Of a DNA stretch of 18,935 bases, positions 7,164 through 13,874 are shown one piece after another (within the stretch, counting starts at the first letter, position 1; each line of letters begins with the position of its first letter). The notes under the pieces are model-generated. The model was not told the DNA's origin and made no database searches. It was given only the letters and a program-made list of their open reading frames with translations. The translations under genes and the position numbers were made by a program. Location: positions 1 to 18,935 of the forward strand of contig JBQTJJ010000111.1 of assembly GCA_052387235.1 (NCBI GenBank), written 5' to 3'. This DNA comes from JBQTJJ01 sp052387235. GTDB taxonomy: Bacteria > Actinomycetota > Acidimicrobiia > Acidimicrobiales > GCA-2861595.

Positions 7164-9359
7164 GTGACCACCGATCTCACCGCCGCCCCCGGGGACATCG
7201 TGGTCGACGACCCTGTCCACCGGGCCGCCCCGCCGGCGCGTGTCCCGGCCGCCGTCGTGGCTGCCGCCCTCGCGGCCGTGGGCCTGGCCGGCGCCGGCGT
7301 GGCGCTGGCCGCGGGCCACGGCCGGCTGGAGGGCCAGGTGGAGCGGGCCGTGGTGGTGGCGGCCTGGGCCGTTGCCGGCCTGGTGACGTCCCGCCGGCGG
7401 CCGGGCGAGCGCCTCGGCCCGCTGGTCCTCGGGGCCACCGTGGTCGGGGCCCTGGCGGTGGCCGCGGCCGGCGTCCTGGCCGCGCACGACGGCGGCGCCG
7501 ACGTCCCCGCTGCCGTGGTGGCGGTGGCCCGCCTGGCCCTGCCCCTGGCCGTGGGCCTGCTGCCGGCCGCGGCCATGCACGTGCTGTTCGGCCTCCCGGA
7601 CGGCCGGTGCCGGGTCTCGCGCACGGCCGTGCTGTCGGGGTACGGGTTGGGGGCGGCCGTCGGGCTGCTGCTGTGGCTGTGGCGCCCCTCCCTGCCCTGG
7701 TGGCCGGTGGCGTGCGAGGCGGTGCTGGCCGGCGCGGTCGGGCTGGCCGTCTCGAACCACCGCTACCGGCGCTCCCGCGGCGCCGAGCGCCAGCGCATGC
7801 AGTGGTTCGGTTGGGCCGTCGCCGTGGGCGCCGAGGTGGCGGTGGTGGCGCTCGCCGTCCGCCTGTTCTCGGGCTGGCCCCCGGGCGGCGGGCTGATCGC
7901 GGTGGCCGCCACCCTGCCCATCCCGGTGGCGCTCGTGCTCGGCTCCTCCCATCGCCTGCTCGGTCGCATCGACGCGCTCCTGGCCCACACCGTGTCCCTC
8001 GCCGGCCTGAGCGGCGTGGTCGTCGCCGTCTACTCCGTGATCGTCCTGGGCCTGGGCCGCACGCCTACCGGTGACGAGCGCCCGCTGCTCGGCCTGTCCA
8101 TGCTGGCGGCGGCGGTGGCCGCGCTGCTGTACGGGCCGGCGCGCGAGCGACTCACCCGCTTCTCCAACCGTCTCGTCTACGCCGAGCGCGAGGCACCCGA
8201 CGACGTCCTGCGCACGTTCGGCAGCCGCCTCTCGCGGGCCGTCCCGCTCGACGAGCTGCTCCTGCAGGTGGCCGAGTCCGTCCGGCGCAGCCTCGGCCCG
8301 ATGGCGGCCGAGGTCTGGACCGGGTCCGAGGGCGAGCTCCAGCGGACGGTCTCGGTACCCGACTCCCCGGTGGTCCACATGTCGCTCAGCCCGAGCGAGG
8401 AGGCGGTGGTGGCCCGGGCCGGCGTCTCGGGGCCGGCCTGGGTGAGGGTGTGGCTGCCCCAGCTGCTCCGGGGCCGGGAGGACTGCCTGCTGCGGGTCGC
8501 GCCCATGGTGCACTCCGGCCGGCTCCAGGGCCTGATCGTCGCGGTGCGCGCCGCCGACAGCGACGCCTTCCGGGAGGAGGAGGAGCTGGCCCTCACCGAG
8601 CTGGCCCGCCAGGTGGCGGTGGCCCTCCACAACGTGAAGCTCGACTCCGCCCTCCAGGCCTCCCTGGACGAGGTCCGGCGCCAGGCCGAGGAGCTCCGGG
8701 CCTCCCGGGCCCGCATCGTGGCCGCGTCGGACGCGGCCCGGCGCCAGATCGAGCGCAACCTCCACGACGGGGCCCAGCAGCACCTGGTGGCCCTGGCGGT
8801 GCACATCCGCCTGGCCCGCCAGCTGGCCGAGGCCAGTCCCGAGTCCATCACGGAGGTGCTCGACGAGCTGGCCGCCGGCATCCAGGAGGCCGTCCAGGAG
8901 CTGCGCAGCCTGGCTCACGGCATCTACCCGCCGCTGCTGGTGGACCGGGGCCTGGTGGAGGCGCTGAGCGCCGCCGCCGGCCGGGCCGCGCTGCCCACCG
9001 ATCTCGACGCCGAGGGGATCGGCCGGTACGCGCCCGACGTGGAGGCGGCCGTGTACTTCTGCTGCCTGGAGGCCCTGCAGAACGCCGGCAAGCACGCCGG
9101 CGACGGCGCCACCGCCACCATCCGGGTCCGGGAGGAGGAGGGCGGGCTGTTGTTCGAGGTGTCGGACACGGGCGCCGGCTTCGACCTCTCCAGGCGCACG
9201 GCCGAGGGGGCCGGCTTCGTGAACATGGGCGACCGGGTCGGCGCCATCGGCGGCAGCCTCGGCGTCCGCTCCGCCCCCGGTGAGGGCACCACCATCACGG
9301 GACGGATCCCGATCGCGGCCGTCGCCGCCTCGCACGCCGAGCTCCCCGGGCGGGCCTGA
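7164..9359 (+). CDS. Sensor histidine kinase, multi-TM + GAF + HisKA_3
   Basis: This is a 731-residue NarL-system-type kinase. About 8 hydrophobic segments fill residues 20-330, including the RYRRSRGAERQRMQW loop common in actinobacterial kinases of this type. A GAF-like domain (about 345-490) and a short coiled coil (about 490-520) follow. The HisKA_3 dimerisation box ERNLHDGAQQHLV has phospho-acceptor His534. The HATPase domain has N-box ALQNAGKHAG (Asn640) and DTGAGFD. All catalytic motifs look intact. The GTG start is 4 nt after the permease stop, so it belongs to the transporter operon and may sense the substrate or state of that transporter. No regulator follows on this strand; the gene ends 15 bp from three convergent response regulators, its likely partners. 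Confidence 0.93.
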   Translation: MTTDLTAAPGDIVVDDPVHRAAPPARVPAAVVAAALAAVGLAGAGVALAAGHGRLEGQVERAVVVAAWAVAGLVTSRRRPGERLGPLVLGATVVGALAVAAAGVLAAHDGGADVPAAVVAVARLALPLAVGLLPAAAMHVLFGLPDGRCRVSRTAVLSGYGLGAAVGLLLWLWRPSLPWWPVACEAVLAGAVGLAVSNHRYRRSRGAERQRMQWFGWAVAVGAEVAVVALAVRLFSGWPPGGGLIAVAATLPIPVALVLGSSHRLLGRIDALLAHTVSLAGLSGVVVAVYSVIVLGLGRTPTGDERPLLGLSMLAAAVAALLYGPARERLTRFSNRLVYAEREAPDDVLRTFGSRLSRAVPLDELLLQVAESVRRSLGPMAAEVWTGSEGELQRTVSVPDSPVVHMSLSPSEEAVVARAGVSGPAWVRVWLPQLLRGREDCLLRVAPMVHSGRLQGLIVAVRAADSDAFREEEELALTELARQVAVALHNVKLDSALQASLDEVRRQAEELRASRARIVAASDAARRQIERNLHDGAQQHLVALAVHIRLARQLAEASPESITEVLDELAAGIQEAVQELRSLAHGIYPPLLVDRGLVEALSAAAGRAALPTDLDAEGIGRYAPDVEAAVYFCCLEALQNAGKHAGDGATATIRVREEEGGLLFEVSDTGAGFDLSRRTAEGAGFVNMGDRVGAIGGSLGVRSAPGEGTTITGRIPIAAVAASHAELPGRA

Positions 9360-9374
9360 CGGTGCTGCGGCCGG

Positions 9375-9758
9375 TCAGCGGGAGCGGGCGGCCCAGACCT
9401 CGGTGAGCACCTGGGGCCCGAACTCGTCCTTGTTGACGTAGGCGGCCATGCCCGAGGAGCGGGCGTCGGAGGGGAGGTCCTCGGCCTGGTAGGTGGACAG
9501 CAGGACGACCCGCACCCCCGGGTGCTCGGACGTGATGCGGCGGGTGGCCTCGATGCCGCTGATGCCGGCCATGTTGATGTCCATGAGGATCAGGGCCGGG
9601 TCCAGCGTGGTGGCCAGCTCCACGGCCTCCTCGCCCGACTCCGCCTCGCCCACCAGCACGAAGCCGGGGGTGAGCTTCACCACCGCCGCCGCCGCCCGCC
9701 GGAACAGGGCCTGGTCGTCGACGACGAGGACCGGGACCGGGGCCGTACCGTTGTCCAC
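9375..9758 (-). CDS. Stand-alone response regulator receiver (CheY-like)
   Basis: This 127-residue protein consists only of a receiver domain. Acidic pocket residues Asp14-Asp15 (VVDDQALF), phospho-acceptor Asp60 (LMDINMAG), the Ser switch (LLSTYQ) and the conserved Lys (VNKDEF) are all present, so it should be phosphorylatable. It has no output domain, unlike its two upstream neighbours. It may act by protein contact, as a phosphate sink or as a phosphorelay intermediate. The GTG start lies 1 nt beyond the stop of the preceding regulator gene (TGACGTG), which indicates translational coupling. The ~10 residues after the last helix end abruptly at AARSR, and there is no HTH remnant downstream because the convergent kinase begins there. 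Confidence 0.9.
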   Translation of the reverse strand: MDNGTAPVPVLVVDDQALFRRAAAAVVKLTPGFVLVGEAESGEEAVELATTLDPALILMDINMAGISGIEATRRITSEHPGVRVVLLSTYQAEDLPSDARSSGMAAYVNKDEFGPQVLTEVWAARSR

Positions 9759-9759
9759 G

Positions 9760-10428
9760 TCAGCCCTTTCTGGCCGCGAGGAACAGCAGCACCGCCTTGA
9801 CCCGCCGGTTCACGTCCTGCTCCTCGGTGAGGCCGAGCTTGGAGAAGATCGACCCGATGTGCTTCTCCACGGCCCGGTCGGAGAGGATCAGGGTGGCGGC
9901 GATGGCGGCGTTGTTCTTGCCCTGGGCCATCTCGGACAGGATCTCGGACTCGCGCGGGGTCAGGTGGCGCAGCGGCGACGCCGACGAGCGGGAGCGGGCC
10001 GCCACCAGGGCGTCGACGACCTTCGGGTCGATGAACGACTCGCCCCGGGCGACGGCCCGGATCGCGCCCAGCAGCTGCTCGATGTCGGACACCCGCTCCT
10101 TGAGGAGGTAGGCCCGGCCCCGCGAGCCGTGCTCGAGGAAGGCCAGGGCGTACTGCGGGTCGGCGTACTGGCTCAGCACCACCACGCCGGCGTCGGGGCG
10201 GACCTCGCGGAGCCGGTCGGCCGCCTGTATGCCCTCGTCGGTACCGGTGGGCGGCATGCGGATGTCGGTGAGGATGACGTCGGGCCGGTGCTCTTCGATG
10301 GCGGCCAGCAGGGAGGGCAGGTCGCTGCACGAGGCCACCAGGTCGAGCTCGGGCTCGGTCTCGATCAACCGCCGTACCCCCTCGCGCACGAGGTAGTGGT
10401 CCTCGGCGAGGACGAGCCGTATCGGCAT
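9760..10428 (-). CDS. NarL/LuxR-type response regulator
   Basis: This 222-residue protein has a receiver (1-~120) with Glu9-Asp10, phospho-acceptor Asp55 (LTDIRMPP), Ser in VVLSQYAD and Lys in YLLKERV. A LuxR-type HTH follows at about 150-215 (LTPRESEILSEMAQGK...NAAIAATL...VEKHIGSIFSKLGL). It should bind DNA when phosphorylated by a HisKA_3 kinase. The ATG has no Shine-Dalgarno upstream, and 43 bp separate it from the cyclase-fusion gene. The receiver closely resembles that of the upstream cyclase fusion over the Asp-to-Lys stretch (TDIRMPP, GVVVLSQY, YAYLLK/RAYLLK), suggesting tandem duplication. Targets unknown. Confidence 0.95.
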   Translation of the reverse strand: MPIRLVLAEDHYLVREGVRRLIETEPELDLVASCSDLPSLLAAIEEHRPDVILTDIRMPPTGTDEGIQAADRLREVRPDAGVVVLSQYADPQYALAFLEHGSRGRAYLLKERVSDIEQLLGAIRAVARGESFIDPKVVDALVAARSRSSASPLRHLTPRESEILSEMAQGKNNAAIAATLILSDRAVEKHIGSIFSKLGLTEEQDVNRRVKAVLLFLAARKG

Positions 10429-10471
10429 GGGCGGAGGCTATTGCACGCCCCGCACGGGAACCCGGAGGGGG

Positions 10472-11791
10472 TCACGGGCCGGCGGGGTCGCCGACGCGGT
10501 AGGCCCGGACCGGGGTGTCCCTGCCCTTCACGAGCGCCGGCTCGAGCGGCTCCAGGATCACGGCCGGCCCAAGGGCGTCGGCGGTGGGCTGGCTCACCAC
10601 GATCTCGCCCGGCCCGGCCCACTGCTGGAGCCGCTGGGACAGGTTCACGGTGTCGCCCACCATCGTGTACTCCAGCCGTTCCTCCGAGCCGAGGAGGGCG
10701 GCCGCCACCTCGCCCGTGCTCAGGCCGATGCCCAGCTCGAACGGGGGCCGTCCCTCGGCCGTCCAGCGGCTGTTGACCGCGGCCTGGCCGGCATGCATGG
10801 CCCGGGCCGCGGCCAGGGCCCGGGGGGCGTGGTCGTCCAGCGGCAGGGGAGCGCCGAACACGGCCATGACGGCGTCGCCCACGAACTGCATCACGGTGCC
10901 GCCCACGGCCAGGATGGCCCGGTTCATCTCGGCCCGGTGCTCGTTGAGCTGGCCGGCCAGGACGCTGGGGTCGGCGTGTTCGGCGATGGTGGAGTAGCCG
11001 CGGATGTCGGACATCAGCACCGTCACCTGGAGGGTCTCGGTCTCGCCGATCCGCCGGCCCTCGCGCCGCACCTTCTCGGCCAGCCCGCCCGGGAGCAGCC
11101 GGCTCAGCGTCTCGCCCTGCTCCTCCCGGTCCACGATGGCCTGGTGCAGCATGCGGAGCCGGCGCAGCGGTCCCTCGCCCCCGGTGCTGGCCTGCTGGGC
11201 CAGCTTCAGGAACAGCCGCTCCACGGCGTGGGACACCGCCTCCGCCGTGGTCCCCTGGGCGGCGGCGATGGCCTTCATGGGACGGCCCTCGGCCACCATC
11301 CGCAGCAGCTCGTCCTCCTCTGGCGTGAGGTCGCCGTCCCTGCCGCTCACGGGCCGCACCAGGGCCTGCACGATGGCCGGGTCCAGCATGGACCCGCCAC
11401 CGGCCACCTCCCGGATGGCCCGGGCCAGCTGGTCGCCCTCGGCGATCCGGTCCTTCAGGAGGTAGGCGTACCCGGCCCTGCCGTCCCCGAGCAGCGAGAT
11501 GGCGTACTCGGGGTCGTCGTACTGGGACAGCACCACCACCCCGGTCCCGGGGTGGCGCTTGCGCAGCTGCTTGGCCGCGTCGATGCCCTCCTTCTGGAAG
11601 CTGGGCGGCATGCGGATGTCGGTGACGAGCACGTGCGGCTCCAGCGGCTCGGCCCGGGCCAGCAGCTCCTCGTAGTCGGCGGCCACGCCCACCACGTCGA
11701 GGTCGGGCTCGAGGTTGACCAGGGCCCGCACGCCCTCGCGCACGAGCAGGTTGTCGTCGGCGAGGAAGACGGTGATCGGGCCCTGGCCCAT
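10472..11791 (-). CDS. Receiver-HTH-class III nucleotidyl cyclase fusion
   Basis: This 439-residue protein should make cyclic AMP (or another cNMP) under phosphorylation control. A receiver (about 5-125) has Asp12-Asp13, phospho-acceptor Asp58, a Ser switch (VVLSQYDD) and Lys (YLLKDRI). A NarL-like HTH remnant follows (about 150-195: LTPEEDELLRMVAEGRP), then a linker and a class III cyclase domain (about 250-430). Both metal-binding aspartates (Asp262 in MSDIRGYS, Asp306 in FVGDAVMAVFG) and the transition-state pair Asn383/Arg387 (VGDTVNLSQR) are present. The usual adenine-selecting Lys is Gln302. The ATG at 11791 places the receiver at the N-terminus but has no Shine-Dalgarno; a GTG at 11860 would add 23 residues. 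It is first in a three-regulator operon and divergent from a cNMP-binding protein. Confidence 0.92.
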   Translation of the reverse strand: MGQGPITVFLADDNLLVREGVRALVNLEPDLDVVGVAADYEELLARAEPLEPHVLVTDIRMPPSFQKEGIDAAKQLRKRHPGTGVVVLSQYDDPEYAISLLGDGRAGYAYLLKDRIAEGDQLARAIREVAGGGSMLDPAIVQALVRPVSGRDGDLTPEEDELLRMVAEGRPMKAIAAAQGTTAEAVSHAVERLFLKLAQQASTGGEGPLRRLRMLHQAIVDREEQGETLSRLLPGGLAEKVRREGRRIGETETLQVTVLMSDIRGYSTIAEHADPSVLAGQLNEHRAEMNRAILAVGGTVMQFVGDAVMAVFGAPLPLDDHAPRALAAARAMHAGQAAVNSRWTAEGRPPFELGIGLSTGEVAAALLGSEERLEYTMVGDTVNLSQRLQQWAGPGEIVVSQPTADALGPAVILEPLEPALVKGRDTPVRAYRVGDPAGP

Positions 11792-11887
11792 GGGAGGAGT
11801 GGACGCAGGCGCGGCGGCGCCGGTCAAGAGGGCAGGCCCCACCTCCGGGGGGCAGCCCACCCCACCCGCAGGACGCGGCCTGCACCC

Positions 11888-11916
11888 TCGACGCCGGCCC
11901 GCGGCGGCCGTACCGT
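11888..11916 (+). promoter_or_regulatory. Candidate leaderless promoter for the cNMP-binding protein gene
   Basis: TCGACG (11888-11893) and TACCGT (11911-11916, TANNNT type) are separated by 17 bp. The -10 ends 7 nt before the GTG at 11924, the distance expected when transcription begins at the start codon. No Shine-Dalgarno precedes that GTG, which fits a leaderless mRNA. It lies in the 132-bp divergent region shared with the cyclase gene, for which I could not identify a convincing promoter. Confidence 0.4.
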
Positions 11917-11923
11917 CAGTGCC

Positions 11924-12925
11924 GTGACGCGCTACGAGTCGTCGGTGACCTCGATCTCATGGATCCCCTCCGAAGCGGTGGAGGGGATGACGAAGCTCCC
12001 GTTCGAGGTGGGCATGGCCCACTACGACGCGCCCCTGCCCGACGTGGTGGAGGACCTGGAGGAGCTGCGCCGGGCCGACGCCTTCCGCTTCGCCAACGAG
12101 CTGCGGGGGTGGGTCGAGGTCGAGGACGGGGCCATCGTCGGCCACGGCCACGCCGGCGGCGGCCACATCGGGTCCACCACCGTGAAGCTGGGCAGGCGGG
12201 CCATGGTGTTCCCCGCCGTCGCCTTCCCCGACCTGCGGCCCGAGCCCGACGCCTCGCCGTCGGCGGTGCGCTTCGTCCAGACCGCGGGCGGCCGCACCGG
12301 CGTCCCGGCCCCGAGGCGGGTGCGGCGCAAGCCGTTCGTGCAGCTGGCGGCGCCGGTGGCGTGGTCCACGCTCGCCCTCACCATCCGCGCCGACGGGTCG
12401 TCGGACTTCGAGGTGCTCGGGGCCAGCCCGTTCCCCCGGCACTGGATCTACGACGCCGGCGGGAGACTGGCGGCCAAGACCGGCGTCATCGACTTCGCCT
12501 CCTGGTACCGGACCGCCTTCGGCACCCACACCCCCTGGGGCGACGAGGACTCGCCCGCCTTCGTCACGGTGGCGGAGACGGCCACGGAGCGGGAGCTGTC
12601 GCGCACGATCATGGGCGCCGGCCGCAAGCCCCGGATCAGGGGCGTGGGCCCGGGCGACACCCTGGTGGTGCAGGACGAGGAGGGCGCGGAGCTGTTCGTG
12701 CTGCTGGACGGCGTGCTGGCGGTGGAGGTCGACGGCGAGGCCGTCGCCGAGGTCGGGCCCGGCGCCATCCTCGGGGAGCGGGCCCTGCTGGAGGGCGGCC
12801 GGCGCACCTCCACGCTGCGGGCGGTCACGCCCTGCAAGGTGGCGGTCGCCGGCGCCGGGGAGATCGACCGGGACGCCCTCGAGGCCGTGGCCGGCGGGCA
12901 CCGGCGCGAGGACGGGCGGCCGTGA
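11924..12925 (+). CDS. Cyclic nucleotide-binding domain protein, uncharacterised N-terminus
   Basis: This 333-residue soluble protein has a C-terminal cyclic-nucleotide-binding domain (about 235-325). Its phosphate-binding cassette (residues 280-298) contains Gly284-Glu285 and Arg294-Thr295, the residues that hold the ribose and phosphate in Crp-family domains. No helix-turn-helix follows, so it is not a Crp-type transcription factor. The N-terminal ~225 residues (with landmarks SISWIPSEAV, FVQTAGGRTG, SPFPRHWIYD, HTPWGDEDS) resemble a recurrent actinobacterial family annotated only by its cNMP domain; their function is unknown to me. The GTG start is chosen because SISWIPSEAV begins soon after it and a TANNNT box lies 7 nt upstream. 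Its context between a cyclase and an MBL-fold enzyme suggests a cAMP receptor that modulates a partner or its own N-terminal activity. Confidence 0.88.
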   Translation: MTRYESSVTSISWIPSEAVEGMTKLPFEVGMAHYDAPLPDVVEDLEELRRADAFRFANELRGWVEVEDGAIVGHGHAGGGHIGSTTVKLGRRAMVFPAVAFPDLRPEPDASPSAVRFVQTAGGRTGVPAPRRVRRKPFVQLAAPVAWSTLALTIRADGSSDFEVLGASPFPRHWIYDAGGRLAAKTGVIDFASWYRTAFGTHTPWGDEDSPAFVTVAETATERELSRTIMGAGRKPRIRGVGPGDTLVVQDEEGAELFVLLDGVLAVEVDGEAVAEVGPGAILGERALLEGGRRTSTLRAVTPCKVAVAGAGEIDRDALEAVAGGHRREDGRP

Positions 12926-12954
12926 CCCGAGCCGGAAGGCCCGGGCGAGACTGA

Positions 12955-13809
12955 GTGCAGGTCCATCTCTGCGGCGTCCGGGGCTCGACGCCGGCGCCCG
13001 GTCCCGACTTCGTCCGCTACGGCGGCAACACCTCGTGCGTGGCCTTCGCCCTCGACGGCGACGCCGACCCCACCCTGGTGCTCGACGCCGGCACCGGGCT
13101 CCAGCGGCTGTCGCGCCTCCTGGACGGACGGCCCTTCACCGGCACCATCCTGCTCGGCCACCTGCACTGGGACCACACCCACGGGCTGCCCTTCTTCCCC
13201 GCCGGCGACCGCGCCGACAGCGCGGTCCGGCTGCTGGTGCCGGCCCAGGGCGGCGACGCCCGGGCCGAGGACGTCCTGGCCCGGGCCTTCGGCCCGCCCC
13301 ACTTCCCGATCAGGCCGAGCCAGCTGGAGGGGAGCTGGACCTTCGGCCACCTGGAGCCGGGGGAGCACGCCGTCGGCGGGTTCTCGGTGCTGGCCCTCGA
13401 CATCCCCCACGGGGGCGGCCGGACCTTCGGGTTCCGGGTCTCGGACGGCGCGGCGTCGGTGGCCTACCTGTCCGACCACTCCCCGATCGCGGTCGGCGCC
13501 GGCCCCGACGGCCTGGGCGAGTACCACGAGACGGCGCTGCGCCTGGCCCGGGACGTCGACGTGCTGATCCACGACGCCCAGATCACCGCCGCCGAGTTCG
13601 CGGCCAGGGCCCGCTACGGGCACTCGGCCGTGGAGTACGCCACCGGGCTGGCCGAGGCGGCCGGCGCCCGCAGTCTGGTGCTGTTCCACCACGACCCGTC
13701 CCGGAGCGACGACGAGGTCGACGCCATCGTGGCCGGCCTGGGCGGGGGCCCGGTGCCGGTCACGGCCGGGGCCGAGGGGACCGTCCTGTCCGTCCCGTCC
13801 CCTCCCTGA
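12955..13809 (+). CDS. MBL-fold metallo-hydrolase, possible cyclic phosphodiesterase
   Basis: This 284-residue protein has the metallo-beta-lactamase fold. The metal motif HxHxDH is at residues 69-74 (HLHWDH). Further likely ligands are His152, Asp174 and His245 (in LFHHDPSRSDDE). The N-terminus (CGVRGSTPAPG, then YGGNTSCV and LDAGTG) is typical of the RNase Z/PhnP-like branch of COG1235, which includes phosphodiesterases. Members of this branch often occur near or fused to cNMP-binding or receiver domains, so a cyclic nucleotide or phosphodiester substrate is plausible but unproven. It follows the cNMP-binding gene by 29 bp. The GTG start gives the standard family N-terminus; its Shine-Dalgarno is poor. 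The reaction is inferred. Confidence 0.88.
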   Translation: MQVHLCGVRGSTPAPGPDFVRYGGNTSCVAFALDGDADPTLVLDAGTGLQRLSRLLDGRPFTGTILLGHLHWDHTHGLPFFPAGDRADSAVRLLVPAQGGDARAEDVLARAFGPPHFPIRPSQLEGSWTFGHLEPGEHAVGGFSVLALDIPHGGGRTFGFRVSDGAASVAYLSDHSPIAVGAGPDGLGEYHETALRLARDVDVLIHDAQITAAEFAARARYGHSAVEYATGLAEAAGARSLVLFHHDPSRSDDEVDAIVAGLGGGPVPVTAGAEGTVLSVPSPP

Positions 13810-13827
13810 CCCCGGCGGGACCCGGGG
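13810..13827 (+). terminator. Hairpin CCCCGG-N6-CCGGGG after the MBL gene
   Basis: A perfect 6-bp GC stem with a 6-nt loop starts immediately after the MBL stop codon, in the 65-bp gap between two convergent genes. It could stop transcription from either side. There is no T tract on either strand, so intrinsic termination is uncertain. Confidence 0.3.
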
Positions 13828-13874
13828 AGCCGGCGCCGTCGGCGGGCGGGTGCGCTGGAGGCGACGGCCTCGCG

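Noticed and set aside
7047..9335. Long minus-strand open frame opposite the sensor kinase (and 5948-7624 minus opposite the permease)
   Set aside because: Composition rich in Gly, His, Arg and Ala with no domain, and the plus strand encodes intact kinase and permease motifs.
9356..9378. Inverted repeat CTGAC-N13-GTCAG spanning the two convergent stop codons
   Set aside because: Only 5 bp and explained by a TGA stop on each strand in similar contexts; too weak to call a bidirectional terminator.
10427..11923. Upstream extension of the cNMP-binding protein frame
   Set aside because: The extension is antisense to the cyclase fusion and reads as low-complexity; the GTG at 11924 directly precedes the conserved SISWIPSEAV start.
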